The notes beneath the pieces are model-generated. The model made no database searches. It had not been told where the DNA came from and saw nothing but the letters and a program-made list of their open reading frames with translations. 64,000 nt of DNA, from assembly GCA_032622095.1 (NCBI GenBank), contig CP136066.1, positions 167,038,664 to 167,102,663 of the forward strand, written 5' to 3'. Of this stretch, positions 35,101 to 43,600 are shown in pieces. The first letter of the stretch is position 1; each line of letters starts with the position of its first letter. Made by a program: the position numbers and the translations under genes. Origin of the DNA: Siphonodentalium dalli. Lineage: Eukaryota; Mollusca; Scaphopoda; Gadilida; Siphonodentaliidae.

Positions 35101-35804
35101 GCGACCCCCTCTTGACACCAAAATACTTTAAAATAGGTTACATCATCCTGGAGCCCTCATTGAGCGATCGGCCTATATTGATAACATGTTAATCTGCGCA
35201 AAAGATTTAATTATAAAAGAATCATTCGCTGATAACAAGTGCATTAAGTGGGAAATGGATATATATCAATTGGGAGCCTCGCATATATAAGAGAATGCAC
35301 TGGCTTACAAAGAGGATATTTTTAATTTTGTTTTAAAGGTCAACTTGTCAAGGTATATATTGTTAGGCCAATGCATTTTCTTATATATGCGAAGCTTCCT
35401 ATATGGAAGACTCCATATTTAAGAGAATGCATTGGCACAGGGTTTTCGCAAAATTTCACGAAGCTCCAGTTATGGAAGGGTTAAATACTTACATAAGCGG
35501 AATCTGGAGGTGGTATATTTACTTCCTCTCCGAGTGGCTTTTCCGGTATCTCACCACCAACCATCCTTCCATGTTCTCCGCCACTATGGTTTAGTCTACA
35601 GTTAGTCAAATTTACTACTTGCACTGCATATTTATCATACAATCCGTTGTCCGCTCTCAATGGACCAATGTCTGAAGAATGGAATTTCCTGAACATATGA
35701 ATATTCATCCTTGATTTTAAACTTTTGGATAAATATTGTCTCCATGGCAACATAAAAGACGAGTATCTACATAATCCTGGCATTAGACAGGACCTTGAAA
35801 ACAT
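19879..35804 (-). CDS. Unrecognised multi-pass membrane protein (5 exons, about 315 aa; start uncertain)
   Basis: Exons, 5' to 3' on the minus strand: 35804-35493, 33282-33258, 32804-32553, 32000-31890 and 20126-19879. All joins use GT-AG and keep frame (312+25+252+111+248 = 948 nt). The product has a soluble N-terminal half with an NLTNC sequon. About four hydrophobic segments follow, around HVAMAFPMALVIALANF, AYLATGVGVTMSL, AIYAAFMVGTLSLTWGSIA and TYATLSIFLIG...FSAIILIIG. It ends in an acidic, His-rich tail (GEDDDDENPHHETEDK). The first 44 residues are basic and Ser-rich without acidic residues, resembling a mitochondrial presequence. However, a good acceptor at 35672-35673 could instead make exon 1 internal. 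I do not recognise the family and assign no function. Confidence 0.7.
20146..20525. mobile_element. TTAA-target MITE (piggyBac-like), copy A3, inverted
   Basis: Same family as 742-1141 in opposite orientation: TTAACCCTTTACCCAACAG at the left, TTGTTGGGTAAAGGGTTAA at the right, with two ATTCTCTTATATATGCGAG palindromes. It lies in the last intron of the membrane-protein gene. Confidence 0.85.
20526..21084. other. Intron, nothing recognised
   Basis: AT-rich intron of the membrane-protein gene, with no exon with a consistent frame and splice sites. A short AT microsatellite lies at about 20960. Confidence 0.5.
21085..21216. repeat. Minisatellite, about 33-bp unit, four copies
   Basis: GTTATGAGCCTGGATGTCTC followed by ATTAGGCTATG is repeated four times with small changes. 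Confidence 0.85.
21635..21960. mobile_element. Family E palindromic MITE, long form
   Basis: The outer arms AATAGTGTGTCTGTCATTTG and ACACACTATTTGTAG enclose a central segment (TTCTGGGAAGTTTCTATAT) and a nested AGGGTGAATTTGGTGATGCT palindrome. The same long form recurs at 62396-62700 and in part at 54700-54900. Confidence 0.7.
22105..22319. mobile_element. TTAA-target MITE, almost perfect 215-bp palindrome
   Basis: The element runs TTAACCCTTTCAGTGCCAAG ... CTTGGCACTGAAAGGGTTAA, with arms about 100 bp long differing at only one or two bases around the centre AGAGCTTTAAGAGCTCT. Related elements are at 58588-58746 and 38274-38749. Confidence 0.9.
22320..22835. other. Intron, nothing coding recognised
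   Basis: A short triplicated motif CGTGCGGTCCCATATAAA lies at 22400-22440. Short ORFs on both strands have no supporting signals. Confidence 0.5.
22836..23376. repeat. Inverted repeat pair with an inner hairpin
   Basis: About 100 bp at 22836-22935 (CAAATCTGCGGAGCAAAAG, CTTCTGAGTGTGACTTGATG) is inverted at 23276-23376. Inside, 23130-23275 is an imperfect hairpin with arms around CAGGGACGCCAGA / TCTGGCGTCCCTG. Probably a non-autonomous DNA element. Confidence 0.65.
23480..23870 (+). pseudogene. LINE (non-LTR retrotransposon) reverse-transcriptase 3' end remnant
   Basis: The plus frame at about 23500-23767 reads KIVMGLLPALPKPDYL, then YEHSFFVKTTVEWNHL and a stop. The string of basic residues, a short spacer and SFF-x(3)-T-x(2)-WN-x-L is the conserved C-terminus of CR1/L2/Jockey-type ORF2 proteins. 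The catalytic reverse transcriptase and endonuclease are absent, so this is a 5'-truncated dead copy in the intron of the membrane-protein gene, on the opposite strand. Confidence 0.7.
23871..24828. other. Intron, weak repeats only
   Basis: GAAGGGGTCACTCTCACCAA at 24146 is mirrored at about 24430 (TTGGTGAGAGTGACCCCTTC), bounding a short palindrome-ended element of about 300 bp (24140-24455). Nothing coding is supported. Confidence 0.5.
24829..25242. mobile_element. Family B TTAA MITE, degenerate copies
   Basis: Repeated palindromes with ATTCTCTTATATATGC arms, plus TTTCAGGAAGCTCCAGTCATG at the right, identify family B. The ends are decayed. Confidence 0.6.
25618..25840. mobile_element. MITE family G copy
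   Basis: The left end GAAGACCCCTGTCTGGAAAC is mirrored by AACATTTCCAGACAAGTATC, with CTATCAATTAGTATTAT subterminal repeats. It lies in the membrane-protein intron. Confidence 0.6.
26015..26292. mobile_element. Family B TTAA MITE, degenerate copy
   Basis: GGGAGCTGCGCTAGTGGAGC at the left and CCATAATGAAAGGGTTAA at the right enclose two decayed ATATAAGAGAATGCA palindromes. Confidence 0.65.
26293..27590. other. Intron, nothing recognised
   Basis: About 1.3 kb of AT-rich sequence without supported exons, RNA genes or recognisable repeat ends. It may be older unique intron sequence. Confidence 0.5.
27596..27850. mobile_element. Old relative of family F (palindromic TTAAG array)
   Basis: GGGAGGCCAAATTGTCATTTAATAA resembles the family F terminus. 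It is followed by about ten diverged units such as TGCACTTAAGCACAA and TGTGCTTAAGCGCAATC. The right end is missing. Confidence 0.6.
28426..28997. mobile_element. Family F MITE, copy F1: array of GCGCTTAAGCGC palindromes, 6-bp TSD
   Basis: Inverted ends of about 50 bp start TATGGGATGCCAAATTGAC. The direct repeat AGAGTA lies immediately outside both ends (28420-28425, 28998-29003). The interior carries at least six perfect GCGCTTAAGCGC palindromes flanked by AATAAG/CTTATT, plus diverged ones. No ORF. It lies in the long last intron of the membrane-protein gene. Confidence 0.85.
29050..29544. mobile_element. Family F MITE, copy F2, 6-bp TSD
   Basis: Same ends as F1 (TATGGGATGCC ... GGCATCCCACA), with ATACTG duplicated on both sides (29044-29049, 29545-29550). 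The interior has a similar but more diverged CTTAAG palindrome array and a shared central segment (CTATAATTCAAATGG in F1, inverted here). Confidence 0.85.
29551..30380. other. Intron, nothing recognised
   Basis: No exon, RNA gene or complete repeat seen. Confidence 0.5.
30386..31070. repeat. Tandem duplication, about 348-bp unit, two copies
   Basis: AAAAAAGGGCCATAACTATGG at 30392 recurs at 30740, with the following 300 bp highly similar (ACTTGACATGTATTTTCATA, GCTCACGCTATCATCTGGAA, GCTGTTCCCCC). It belongs to the GCCATAACTCTG dispersed repeats. The ORFs inside are not genes. Confidence 0.8.
31120..31550. repeat. Fragments of two dispersed repeats
   Basis: 31150-31310 matches one arm of the 15.2-16.1 kb inverted repeat. 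31370-31550 matches repeat M (GATTGAAAACAAGAAACGTC). Confidence 0.55.
31548..31657. mobile_element. Family C half-element
   Basis: CAGTGAGAGCTTTCCGATGA to GGGCATTACTG: one arm of the family C palindrome, flanked by TA. The same half form occurs at 39442-39550. Confidence 0.7.
31660..31882. mobile_element. TTAA-target MITE, family I, partial
   Basis: CTCATTGATGAGTAATTCCC, TGAACATTTCCCTCCAATGA and TTTAGTATAGAAAGGGTTAA match the complete family I element at 57404-57648. Its TTAA end is six bases from the exon 4 donor of the membrane-protein gene. Confidence 0.7.
31890..32000 (-). CDS. Membrane-protein gene, exon 4
   Basis: The acceptor CTGGTTTAG is followed by 36 codons (YLSWCRNAYLATGVGV... 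to LQYAIY) and the donor G|GTAAGT. High GC relative to its surroundings supports coding. A TTAA element end begins at intron position 8. Confidence 0.78.
32020..32560. repeat. Minisatellite units split by a family C element
   Basis: Units of the 12.0-12.6 kb array (AAAGATGAATAACTCTAGAA, ACCAAATTTCATTGAAATCG) flank a palindromic element at 32092-32304 inserted in the unit. Confidence 0.7.
32092..32304. mobile_element. Palindromic TA-target MITE, family C (213 bp)
   Basis: CAGTAATGCCCTAAGTAATC to GGGCATTACTG, full palindrome centred near 32195. Confidence 0.85.
32553..32804 (-). CDS. Membrane-protein gene, exon 3
   Basis: The acceptor ATTTTGTATTTGTAG is followed by 83 codons (YSLAIWFNTFKFVFFKD... 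to SPMTEGN) and the donor G|GTGGGT. It contains the first likely membrane segment. An internal GTATGT at about 32700 is not used, since a phase-0 exit there would not join exon 4. Confidence 0.75.
33005..33215. mobile_element. Palindromic TA-target MITE, family C (211 bp)
   Basis: Full inverted repeat from CAGTAATACCCTAAATAATC to GGGCATTACTG with flanking TA. The arms are nearly identical. It sits 43 nt from the microexon donor. Confidence 0.88.
33258..33282 (-). CDS. Membrane-protein gene, 25-nt microexon
   Basis: Acceptor TTTTATTTCAG, 25 nt encoding IVRFANEN plus one base, then the donor GTAAGTTG. It begins in phase 0 and ends in phase 1, exactly what its neighbours need. Without it the two flanking exons would be out of phase. 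Confidence 0.7.
33283..34240. repeat. Intron with dispersed repeat M copy
   Basis: 33425-33900 matches repeat M (GTTCAGACGAGTCTGC, GGAATAAATGCAAAATTGC, GATTGAAAACAGGAAACGTC). The rest is unrecognised. Confidence 0.55.
34241..34380. repeat. Half copy of palindrome family D
   Basis: GTAATAAATAGAATCTACAAC to CAGTAAATTAGGTCTGGACC matches one arm of 8868-9034. Confidence 0.65.
34381..35268. other. Intron, nothing supported
   Basis: A 61-codon plus frame at 34713-34898 has a basic C-terminus (NKAKKRRSV) but no family match and no splice support, so it is not called a gene. Confidence 0.4.
35269..35483. mobile_element. Family B TTAA MITE next to exon 1 donor
   Basis: AGAGAATGCACTGGCTTAC, GGCCAATGCATTTTCTTAT and CTCCAGTTATGGAAGGGTTAA. 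Its TTAA end lies at intron position 10 of the membrane-protein gene. Confidence 0.7.
35493..35804 (-). CDS. Membrane-protein gene, first recognised exon
   Basis: 104 codons from ATG at 35804 (A at -3) to the donor TTAT|GTAAGT. Residues after position 44 read IGPLRADNGLYDKYAVQV and contain NLTNC. The internal acceptor TTCCATTCTTCAG (exon start 35671, phase 1) is an alternative 5' limit. A TTAA MITE ends ten bases into the intron. Confidence 0.6.
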
Positions 35805-36113
35805 TTTCGACCTTGTCAAATTTAGTGTTGGTTAAATTTTTTTCAATACTGGCCACTGTGCAAAGTCAGGGTTTGTCTCTGTGCATGTTCATATCCCCTG
35901 AATGAGTTGCAAATGAGTCGACTGTACAGCAGAAGAAACTCAATTGATTGTTGGACATTTTCTGATATCTGTAAATAGAAAATACTTGCCTATAATAGAT
36001 GACTGACTCATGATATGTGTAATTACTATACTATATATATGTATATATAATTACAACTACTTCAATTTCATTGAAATGAGTGCATTTTATTGGTCTAGAG
36101 GCTAGCGAGCGAC
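35805..36113. other. Upstream flank of membrane-protein gene
   Basis: No clear promoter element or further upstream exon is recognised. The 5' end of the gene remains open. Confidence 0.4.
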
Positions 36114-36466
36114 TATGGGAGGCTGTTTTCACATATATTAGCCTGTAAGTAACTGGACTTCAGCGCAGCACAAAATTAGTTGTACATAAATGTAATTGCG
36201 ATTAAGTGTAATTCAATTGCGCTTAAGCATAATTATTTAACATTATGTGGGCAGCAATTGCATTTAAGCGAAATTAAAAACTCTGTAATTTCAATTGTGC
36301 AATTATTGATCACCATAAACAAAAACTCCTTAATTCTAATAGAATCCTCTGCAGGATGACTATCCGGTGAGATTCTTTTAGAAAACATAAAACTACCAAC
36401 TAAACCCGATTATGAACCTCATTTGTTCTTCAAGGTGTGAAAACTTGCATAAGCACAATTGGGTAG

Positions 36467-37620
36467 TAGAGGTGCCACGATTATTGATTTTGATAATCGA
36501 TAATCGGTCGTCAATAATCGACTATAATCGATTAATCGTACCTAATATTAATAACATCAGTGGAAGTATACTGTAATATGGCCTATTGCCTTGTGCTCGT
36601 TAACTCAATAACTACACTGTCGCTGGTCATTTGAGACATTGGCTGATGTAATTTTTACGTTAATAAAGTGCATCATAAGCCACTGTTAATGACTAATGAG
36701 CACAATGTACAGTTCTCAGCGATGTTATGGTTATAATATTTGTGAGTTCATTAGAACGAACGTAGCGATTAATTTTAAGTTTTAGGAATAGCCAAATACA
36801 TAAACAAACAATACAAAAGTAGGAATAAACAATGGACCGCCGGTTGTTCCTACGGTACATAAAGGAATCAAATGTTATATGGAAACTATAAGTTTCATCA
36901 AACTTCCAGAGCGTGGTTAACAATCACAAACGTGTGCCCCACCTGCCAATTGCATGACTCAGAACAATTTTAAGTATTTGATAACAGTCTGTTTCATTCA
37001 GCATTCACCACACGATATGCAATAGCCTTTACTAGTAACTTCTAAGTATACATTTCTACTTATAATATCCATACAAAGTACACTTGCAATGCAATTGGGG
37101 AGAACATCGCTGATTAAAATGCCATATGTACATGTATATTGTTCCCTGATTTTATAGAGAATGTCAATCAACTTCCCATTGGTCCAATCAGATTCAAGGG
37201 CGATTGCATTCAGTTAATTGAACACGGTGACAGTCGGCACATTTCAAAGACATGTTGCCACCTTTCAAGTATATTAAAATATACAACGATGTCGCAATGT
37301 GTTCAAATCTGCAGTGCGGCCAATTTGTAGAATATACAACGATCCGACGAGAAACCATGTCGCATCATGAAATGAAATGCACAACTGTTTGCAACATATA
37401 TCAGTAGTATTCATGTTATTGGAATCTCTTTGGTACGCGATCAAAGGATGTTAACACCTCGGTTGTAGATAGAACTGTGTAAAATAAACACGGTATTCAA
37501 TAATACCCGGAATCTTCTGACATCCGATATAAATAACAGATTAATCGACGATGGAAATGGTAATCGATTATCGGCTTTATCAACGGTTCATCGATTATAC
37601 GATTAATCGTGGCACCCCTA
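36467..37620. mobile_element. hAT-type non-autonomous transposon (1154 bp), nested
   Basis: The ends TAGAGGTGCCACGATTA and TAATCGTGGCACCCCTA are inverted. The 8-bp target duplication TTGGGTAG is perfect (36459-36466, 37621-37628). Many ATCGATTA subterminal repeats, no transposase. Confidence 0.9.
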
Positions 37621-37644
37621 TTGGGTAGAGGAATTTCTCTTAAG

Positions 37645-37795
37645 CAAGCCTTGAAATAGTGTGTCTGTCATTTGCAGAATGAGGTCCCCAGAGGGTGAAT
37701 TAAGTGATGCTACCCTGCATATCAGGCTAGCATCACTAAATTCACCCTCTGGGGACCTCATTCTGCAAATGACAGACACATTATTTCAAGGCTTG
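37645..37795. mobile_element. Family E palindromic MITE (151 bp), 8-bp TSD
   Basis: CAAGCCTTGAAATAGTGTGTC is mirrored at the right end. The flanks CTCTTAAG and CTGTTAAG match at 7 of 8 bases. Arms of about 70 bp are almost identical. Confidence 0.85.
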
Positions 37796-38194
37796 CTGTT
37801 AAGTCCAATTATTAATGATTGTGAAAACGGCCTCCCATACGCGACCTGATCTATCACTGCATGTACAGAAGTTTCAGTGGACGAGTCACCTTGCATAGTG
37901 ATACTTCAAGAAAAATGGGCGAGTCTAACTGTCACCCCATATCATGATGACATGAATAAGCACAGAACGGGAATTTCATTGGAAATGAAAAACAACTCAA
38001 AAACTCTACATATATGTTAAAAATATTGCATGGAAAAAGTAGTTGATGATCATATTGCGGGTTTATGTTCCTTACGATGACTTTGCAGAATTATACTTTG
38101 TATGTTGTTCGTCCACTGAGATTTCTATATGCTCATAGATCCATCGATAAATGACGTTGATTGCATACTAGTATATTATATCATAAACAAATTC

Positions 38195-39052
38195 TACGGG
38201 AGGCCTTTTTCACATTTATTAATAATTGGATTAAAGCGTAATACAATTGCGCTGTGCAAATCAATTGCGCCTATTAACCCTTTGAGTGCCACGGGCCGAT
38301 CTCATCGGCCCTAATTTACGGTGTGTAAAATCGCCCCTAAAAAAATAAAATTAAAAATAAAAATATTTTTGGGTTGAATTTTTTTCGGGTATGCCTAAGC
38401 ATGCTATAGCAAATTTAAAAACAAACTGGATAACACCTTAGGGGCATGTTATAACTAAAAACTATCACCAAGTATTCATAGTAATAATTTTGATGCCCAT
38501 GAAAAACGTAAGATTCCCTGACAATAAACCTACAAAATAAGTCTGTTAAAGAATATAAGAAAAAATTATTAAAATTGTAAAAAATTGTAAAAAATAATAA
38601 CAAATGATGAAAAATTGTTAGGCCAATGCATTCTCTTATATATGCGAGGCGACCTATGGTCGACTCGCATATATAAGAGAATGCATTGGCACAGCCTCAC
38701 AGGGTATATGGGTTGATACAAAAATCAGACCTGGCACTCAAAGGGTTAAAGCACAATAGCAATAACAAGTTTTCATCCCTCGAAGATCAAATGAGGTTCA
38801 TAAAAAAAACTCAACTGTTAGTCCATCTTGCAGACTATTCTATAAGAATCAAGTCGTGTTTGTTTATGCTGATCAATAATTGCACAATTGAAATTACAGA
38901 GTTTATAATTGCGCTTGAGCACATTTGCTACCCACATAATGTTAAATAAATTGCAATTAATTGTACTTAAGTGCAATTAATTGCACTTTAAATAGTGCAA
39001 TTCAATTGGGTTTAAGTCCAATTATTTAATAAATGTGAAACAGACTCCCATA
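38195..39052. mobile_element. Family F MITE, old copy F3, with nested TTAA MITE
   Basis: The left end TACGGGAGGCCTTTTTCACA and the right end TGTGAAACAGACTCCCATA are inverted. Diverged TGCACTTAAGTGCAATTAA units lie near the right end. A TTAA element (38274-38749) is nested inside. Target duplication not preserved. Confidence 0.65.
38274..38749. mobile_element. TTAA-target MITE (CCCTTTGAGTGCCA ends) carrying the GCATTCTCTTATAT palindrome
   Basis: TTAACCCTTTGAGTGCCA and TGGCACTCAAAGGGTTAA are exact inverted ends. The interior has the palindrome at 38614-38694 otherwise typical of the CCCTTTACCCAACA family, so different TTAA families share that module. Confidence 0.85.
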
Positions 39053-40370
39053 ATCACCTTCACACACATTGAAGTAATCATGACTACTAAATACTTACTC
39101 AGTGCCTCCATAATTTTACCAGTACGAGGGTAGATAACTTACTGGTATATACAATATGTTGTATTATCAGTAAAATTTAAGCTGTATATATTAAAGCACA
39201 TTGATCAGTTTTTGATCTAGGTCAGTTTTAGACTGTGATTGTGCATAGCTTCACCAAATAGTATTTTAAACAAAAATACACAGATAACAGTACGAGTAAC
39301 TGCAGAAAACACCTTCGCCACAGAAAATGCCAAATATATGTTTGTTGCATAATAAGCAAGGAAATGGCGTGTGGAAGACACGTACCTCATTTGCTGAGTG
39401 AATGGATAAATTATATCACACTTAATTAATCTGTTTAATATCAGTGAGAGCTTTCTGATGAATGGCAACAAGCCATATTTCTGACTAAATCCTGAAAAGT
39501 TACCCATAATTCTGCTGTGGTTAAGGAATCGATTATTTAGGGCATTACTGTATCATATTTATGTAGCGAAGCGAAACAATGAAAGTGTTCATAAACGTGC
39601 ATGGGATCAGGGCACATGCGTAACGTAACGTAATGTGGTGCTCTTGTTAGAAAAAAGCGCAATAACGGCTTCCCGATTGGTTAGATTGTCTATCTTAACC
39701 AATCAGATTTGACGTTGCAACCAAATGGTTGTTGTTATGGCTTGTAGTTCAAATAAAAAAATTGCCACCTCATCGTTCGTATTTCCAATTACCACTGTTA
39801 GAATATCCAGAATATATTGCCAACAATAATTCAATGAACCATTTACTGTAACTTGTAAGTTGCTAGATACCGGTAGTAGATACTGATAACTAGCATCAAA
39901 CATATATATTTTATTCATGCATTTGACAAGCAAGGGCCATATGGTAGGTAGATACAATCATTTGGTTATATTACTTTATTAGTGGTATGCTTTATTGCTA
40001 GACATGATTTAACATATTACATTGTCAACGCAATTCTACTGCTGTTTCCAGTTCCGAATCCGAACTTTGGAATTGTCTGCTGCTGAGTGAAATTCCAAAT
40101 ATTATTCTATCTTTTTTAGCGCGATTAAGGGTTGTTTTGCAGGCAATGTTATGTGATATAATTCTCAATCATTATACACATATTACCATCGATAAACTTA
40201 ATCTAAGACATTCTTGCACAACCTATTTGCTTGTATTCGAAGTAACCTTCGGGCACCTGAAGAGCACCAAGGGAAGTAACTCTTCATAAAACGTGAGCGA
40301 CCTTTCGGGTGCCAACAACAACAACAACCTATCGTTTTCCAAGTTTTGTTCCTTCTGAAGTAAACCAAAT
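39053..40370. other. Spacer upstream of GLRX5
   Basis: A family C half-element lies at 39442-39550 (CAGTGAGAGCTTTC to GGGCATTACTG). The 350 bp before the GLRX5 ATG should hold its promoter and 5' UTR, including a (CAA)5 run at 40316-40330. No TATA box is obvious. A minus-strand frame at 39703-39957 has no support. Confidence 0.5.
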
Positions 40371-40641
40371 ATGAACAGGCTTGTGTATCATTCGGGACAA
40401 ATGTCCAGGAGCCTTTTAAAGAATTTTTCACCTTTGAATGCTATGCGATTTTCTGTTGACACTGGAAGTAAAGACTACATCGAAAAATTGGTGACCTCAA
40501 CACCGGTTGTTGTGTTTATGAAAGGGGACCCGGATTCGCCAAATTGTGGATTCAGCAATGCCGTTGTACAAATTCTAAAAGCTCATGGAGTGGAAAAATA
40601 TCAGTCATATGACATTCTGTCAGATGAAAATCTGCGGCAAG
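40371..40641 (+). CDS. GLRX5: GLRX5 exon 1
   Basis: ATG at 40371 follows AAAT (A at -3) and is the first start in frame with a basic leader. It encodes residues 1-90 plus one base. The donor CAAG|GTGCTT follows LRQ. Reading on gives a stop within four codons. Confidence 0.94.
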
Positions 40642-43600
40642 GTGCTTGAATTTAGAATTTATACAAATAATTGTTTATACTATACTGTTACTACTAGTAG
40701 TAGTACCGGTACTAGTACTACTACTAGTACCGGTACTACTAGTGACAGTAGTGTTAGTTGGTGGACCCAACTATTCAAACAGAGCTAAACGCTCTTGAAT
40801 ATTTATGGAGCTTTGCTCTGATAATAAACGTCAGGTTTACGGACTAACTATACTGTATACAAATTACAATGGTCCACGGTCCTAGAACCCGAAGCCACGA
40901 CAAATAGTTTTCATGGCTGGCTCAACTGATTTTCGTGGCTGGTTAGCTAGCTAAGCCGGCTCAGTCACACCATTCGTGGCTGACGAAATATGGCGGCTCA
41001 GCCGGCTGAGATGGTATTATTCAGCATATTTTCGTTTCCGAAATGTTCCTAATCCCCTGTTACCGGTTATAGACACCGTTTTTAGCGTTTGTGGTGAACC
41101 CGTAGAATTCCAGACCAAACGTAATCTTTTGATGTTTGGCTTTTCTATTATGGCGAAAATTCACGAAGGACTGGCATGGATATACTATATAGTTTCCCAT
41201 CGAATCAGTATAAGTAGTTACATTGGGACTTCTGTCGACTTCAGACTGCTATCATCACTACCATCTTGCGATATATGCATCGTTGAATGATGAACCCGAT
41301 AGTAATGATATGTAATATTTCAAACTATTTTCTATTCTTATGTGTTTATATATTGACAAATGCCAGCGATGTCTGAGACTGGGTGTTGTCGATTTATATT
41401 TGAACCCTTTCAATACAGATTGGACGCGCCCATTCAGTTATATGAAAGCATGCATTGGGATAGTCTATTCCACATTAAGGGGCCCGTAGTCCAAGTCTTC
41501 TTGTACTAAAACCAGCTAAACACCAGCATCTCGCCATACCAATATCTTAGCTGGTTTTAGTACAAGAAGACTTGGACTAAGGGGCCCGGTGTTCTGATAA
41601 TATAACAACCATGCCGTGTCCTTGCGAGTATGCCAATATTAGGCAATACTGTTTAGTTCTTTGCGATTCACAGTACAGTTGTGCTTGACATATAAGCCCA
41701 TGCACATGGCTCAGCCATTTTAAAATTCCGGCGGCGGAGATTTTTAAATGTGGCTGGCGTTAGAGATAATATGGCTGGTGGCGGCTTGTGGCCAATATGG
41801 CTGGCGGCGGCGGCGTGCGATGGCGGCTTCGGGCTCTACACGGTCCATACAATAAATACATGTTATTAATTGCTGAAGTGAATTGATCTGGGCGAAGTAT
41901 CACGTCGAGTTGAAGATCGAGGTAAGATCGCTGGATCAAACCAGCTGCCGCAGGTATCGAGTTTGATCCAGCAATCATACCTCTTCAACGAGACGTCATG
42001 CGAAGCCCGGATCATGCAATTCACTGCATCGATAACAGGTTTATTATAATAACATGCTTTTATTTAAAAAAACACAATTTCTGTCATTAATTATATGAAA
42101 TGAAACCACATATACATGTAGGCCACAAGCTAGTAACAAAAATAAAGAAAGAACTGTCCTGCTTTTTATGGACATGCGCAGTCTGCGAGATAGAGAAGGG
42201 CGGTATGACATCGGATCAAACTGTAGCTGATTGGATGCCAGGTCGGGGAAATGATCATTTTACTATAGTGGTAATGGACAAAGAAAAACGATAGTCAAAA
42301 TTATATAACAGTGTCCATGACATGACCTAGTCTGTGAACCAGATGTATATTATCAGAGCCAAGCTCTATATACTATTCGGAGCGACTGGCTCTGTCAGAA
42401 AAGTTGGGTGATGGTCTACGGTAATACCGTATATACTCTACATGTAAATGTGATGCTCACCAACGGGGCATTTAACAGCCAAAATTATATTCCAATTACA
42501 TCCACGGACTTTGTTTACCACTGAGATATAGAATTAATTCAGGATCAAACAAAGAGTGTTTGTCTATTCCATAATAGGTTAGAATAAAGAGCGTTTGTCT
42601 CACTTATAAACAAATTATTATTTTATAATACATTAAAACAAGGAGAAGTAGTCTGGTATATTAATATCTATTTTGAGCAAAGTTGAAAATAAAATTAAAA
42701 AATAAAATAAAATGAAAAGCCACCCCCACCTCTATATTTTTCTTGCACTGAGGTCACCAGAAACACAGGTATATTTTTTTTGGTATAAGTGTAAAAGCAT
42801 TGTAAATTATTTGTCACTCATTTTATCATGCAAACATTACATGTATATGAAGAACAATGATTTTATTTACGGTACTGTTTTATGCACAAATGCTAGTTAA
42901 AACTTCTTGTATTTTGGCAGATGATAATACTATAAATTTGATTTTCATGTCACTCCTATTACAAAATCATTTTGGGTTTGTGAATTAGATTTCCAAATTT
43001 TAGGGTAAAAAATCTTCTTCTTTTTTTTTGCCATTTTTGAAATAAATTGGCCAAATTGACCATTGACAGAGGTCTATGACAGAGTGAACCTTGGTAGGCA
43101 GATTGGTCACATGAGTCAGATGAAATTTGTAGGCAATGTCAACTCACATTACAAGTTACATGTACGTGTGGCTGAACCTGGCTAACACATGTAGTTACTG
43201 GTGGACACGAGTGCTAATAATCTCTTTAACCCTTTCATGACTGGAGATTCCTGAAATTTTGTGAAAACCCTGTGCCAAAGCAATCTCTTATATATTCGAG
43301 TCTCCCATACGCATATATAAGAGAATGTGTTGGCCTAACAATATTTTTTAGTTTCTGGTACATGCAAGGGGGGGGGGGTGGCTTTTCATTTTATTTTTTC
43401 ATTTCATTTTCAACTTTGCTCAAAATAAATATGAATACACCCCAGACAGCTTCTCTTTGTTTTTAATGTACTATATAATAATAAAACTAAGTACATTATA
43501 TTAGAATATAGTGTAATTTATTGTTTATTGAATAAAACATGAAAAAATAAGTTTGATTCGGCTGTGACCTAATTGAAGTTTGGTATAATTTTCAGTTTAA

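Larger units (their letters stand above)
36114..37839. mobile_element. Family F MITE, copy F4, with two nested insertions
   Basis: TATGGGAGGCTGTTTTCACA at the left and GGCCTCCCATA at the right. The 6-bp flanks AGCGAC and CGCGAC differ by one base. Diverged TGCGCTTAAGC units lie near both ends. A hAT element (36467-37620) and a family E MITE (37645-37795) are inserted in it. Confidence 0.75.

Noticed and set aside
39703-39957. 84-codon minus-strand ORF upstream of GLRX5, possible first exon of the membrane-protein gene
   Set aside because: No donor with suitable phase or signal-peptide-like start was found, and composition matches the surrounding AT-rich DNA.
40198-40431. Minus-strand ORF over the GLRX5 start
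   Set aside because: It is the antisense shadow of GLRX5 exon 1 and its 5' UTR.
42100-42294. 64-codon plus-strand ORF in the GLRX5 intron
   Set aside because: No family resemblance, no supporting splice or promoter signals, and typical length for chance.
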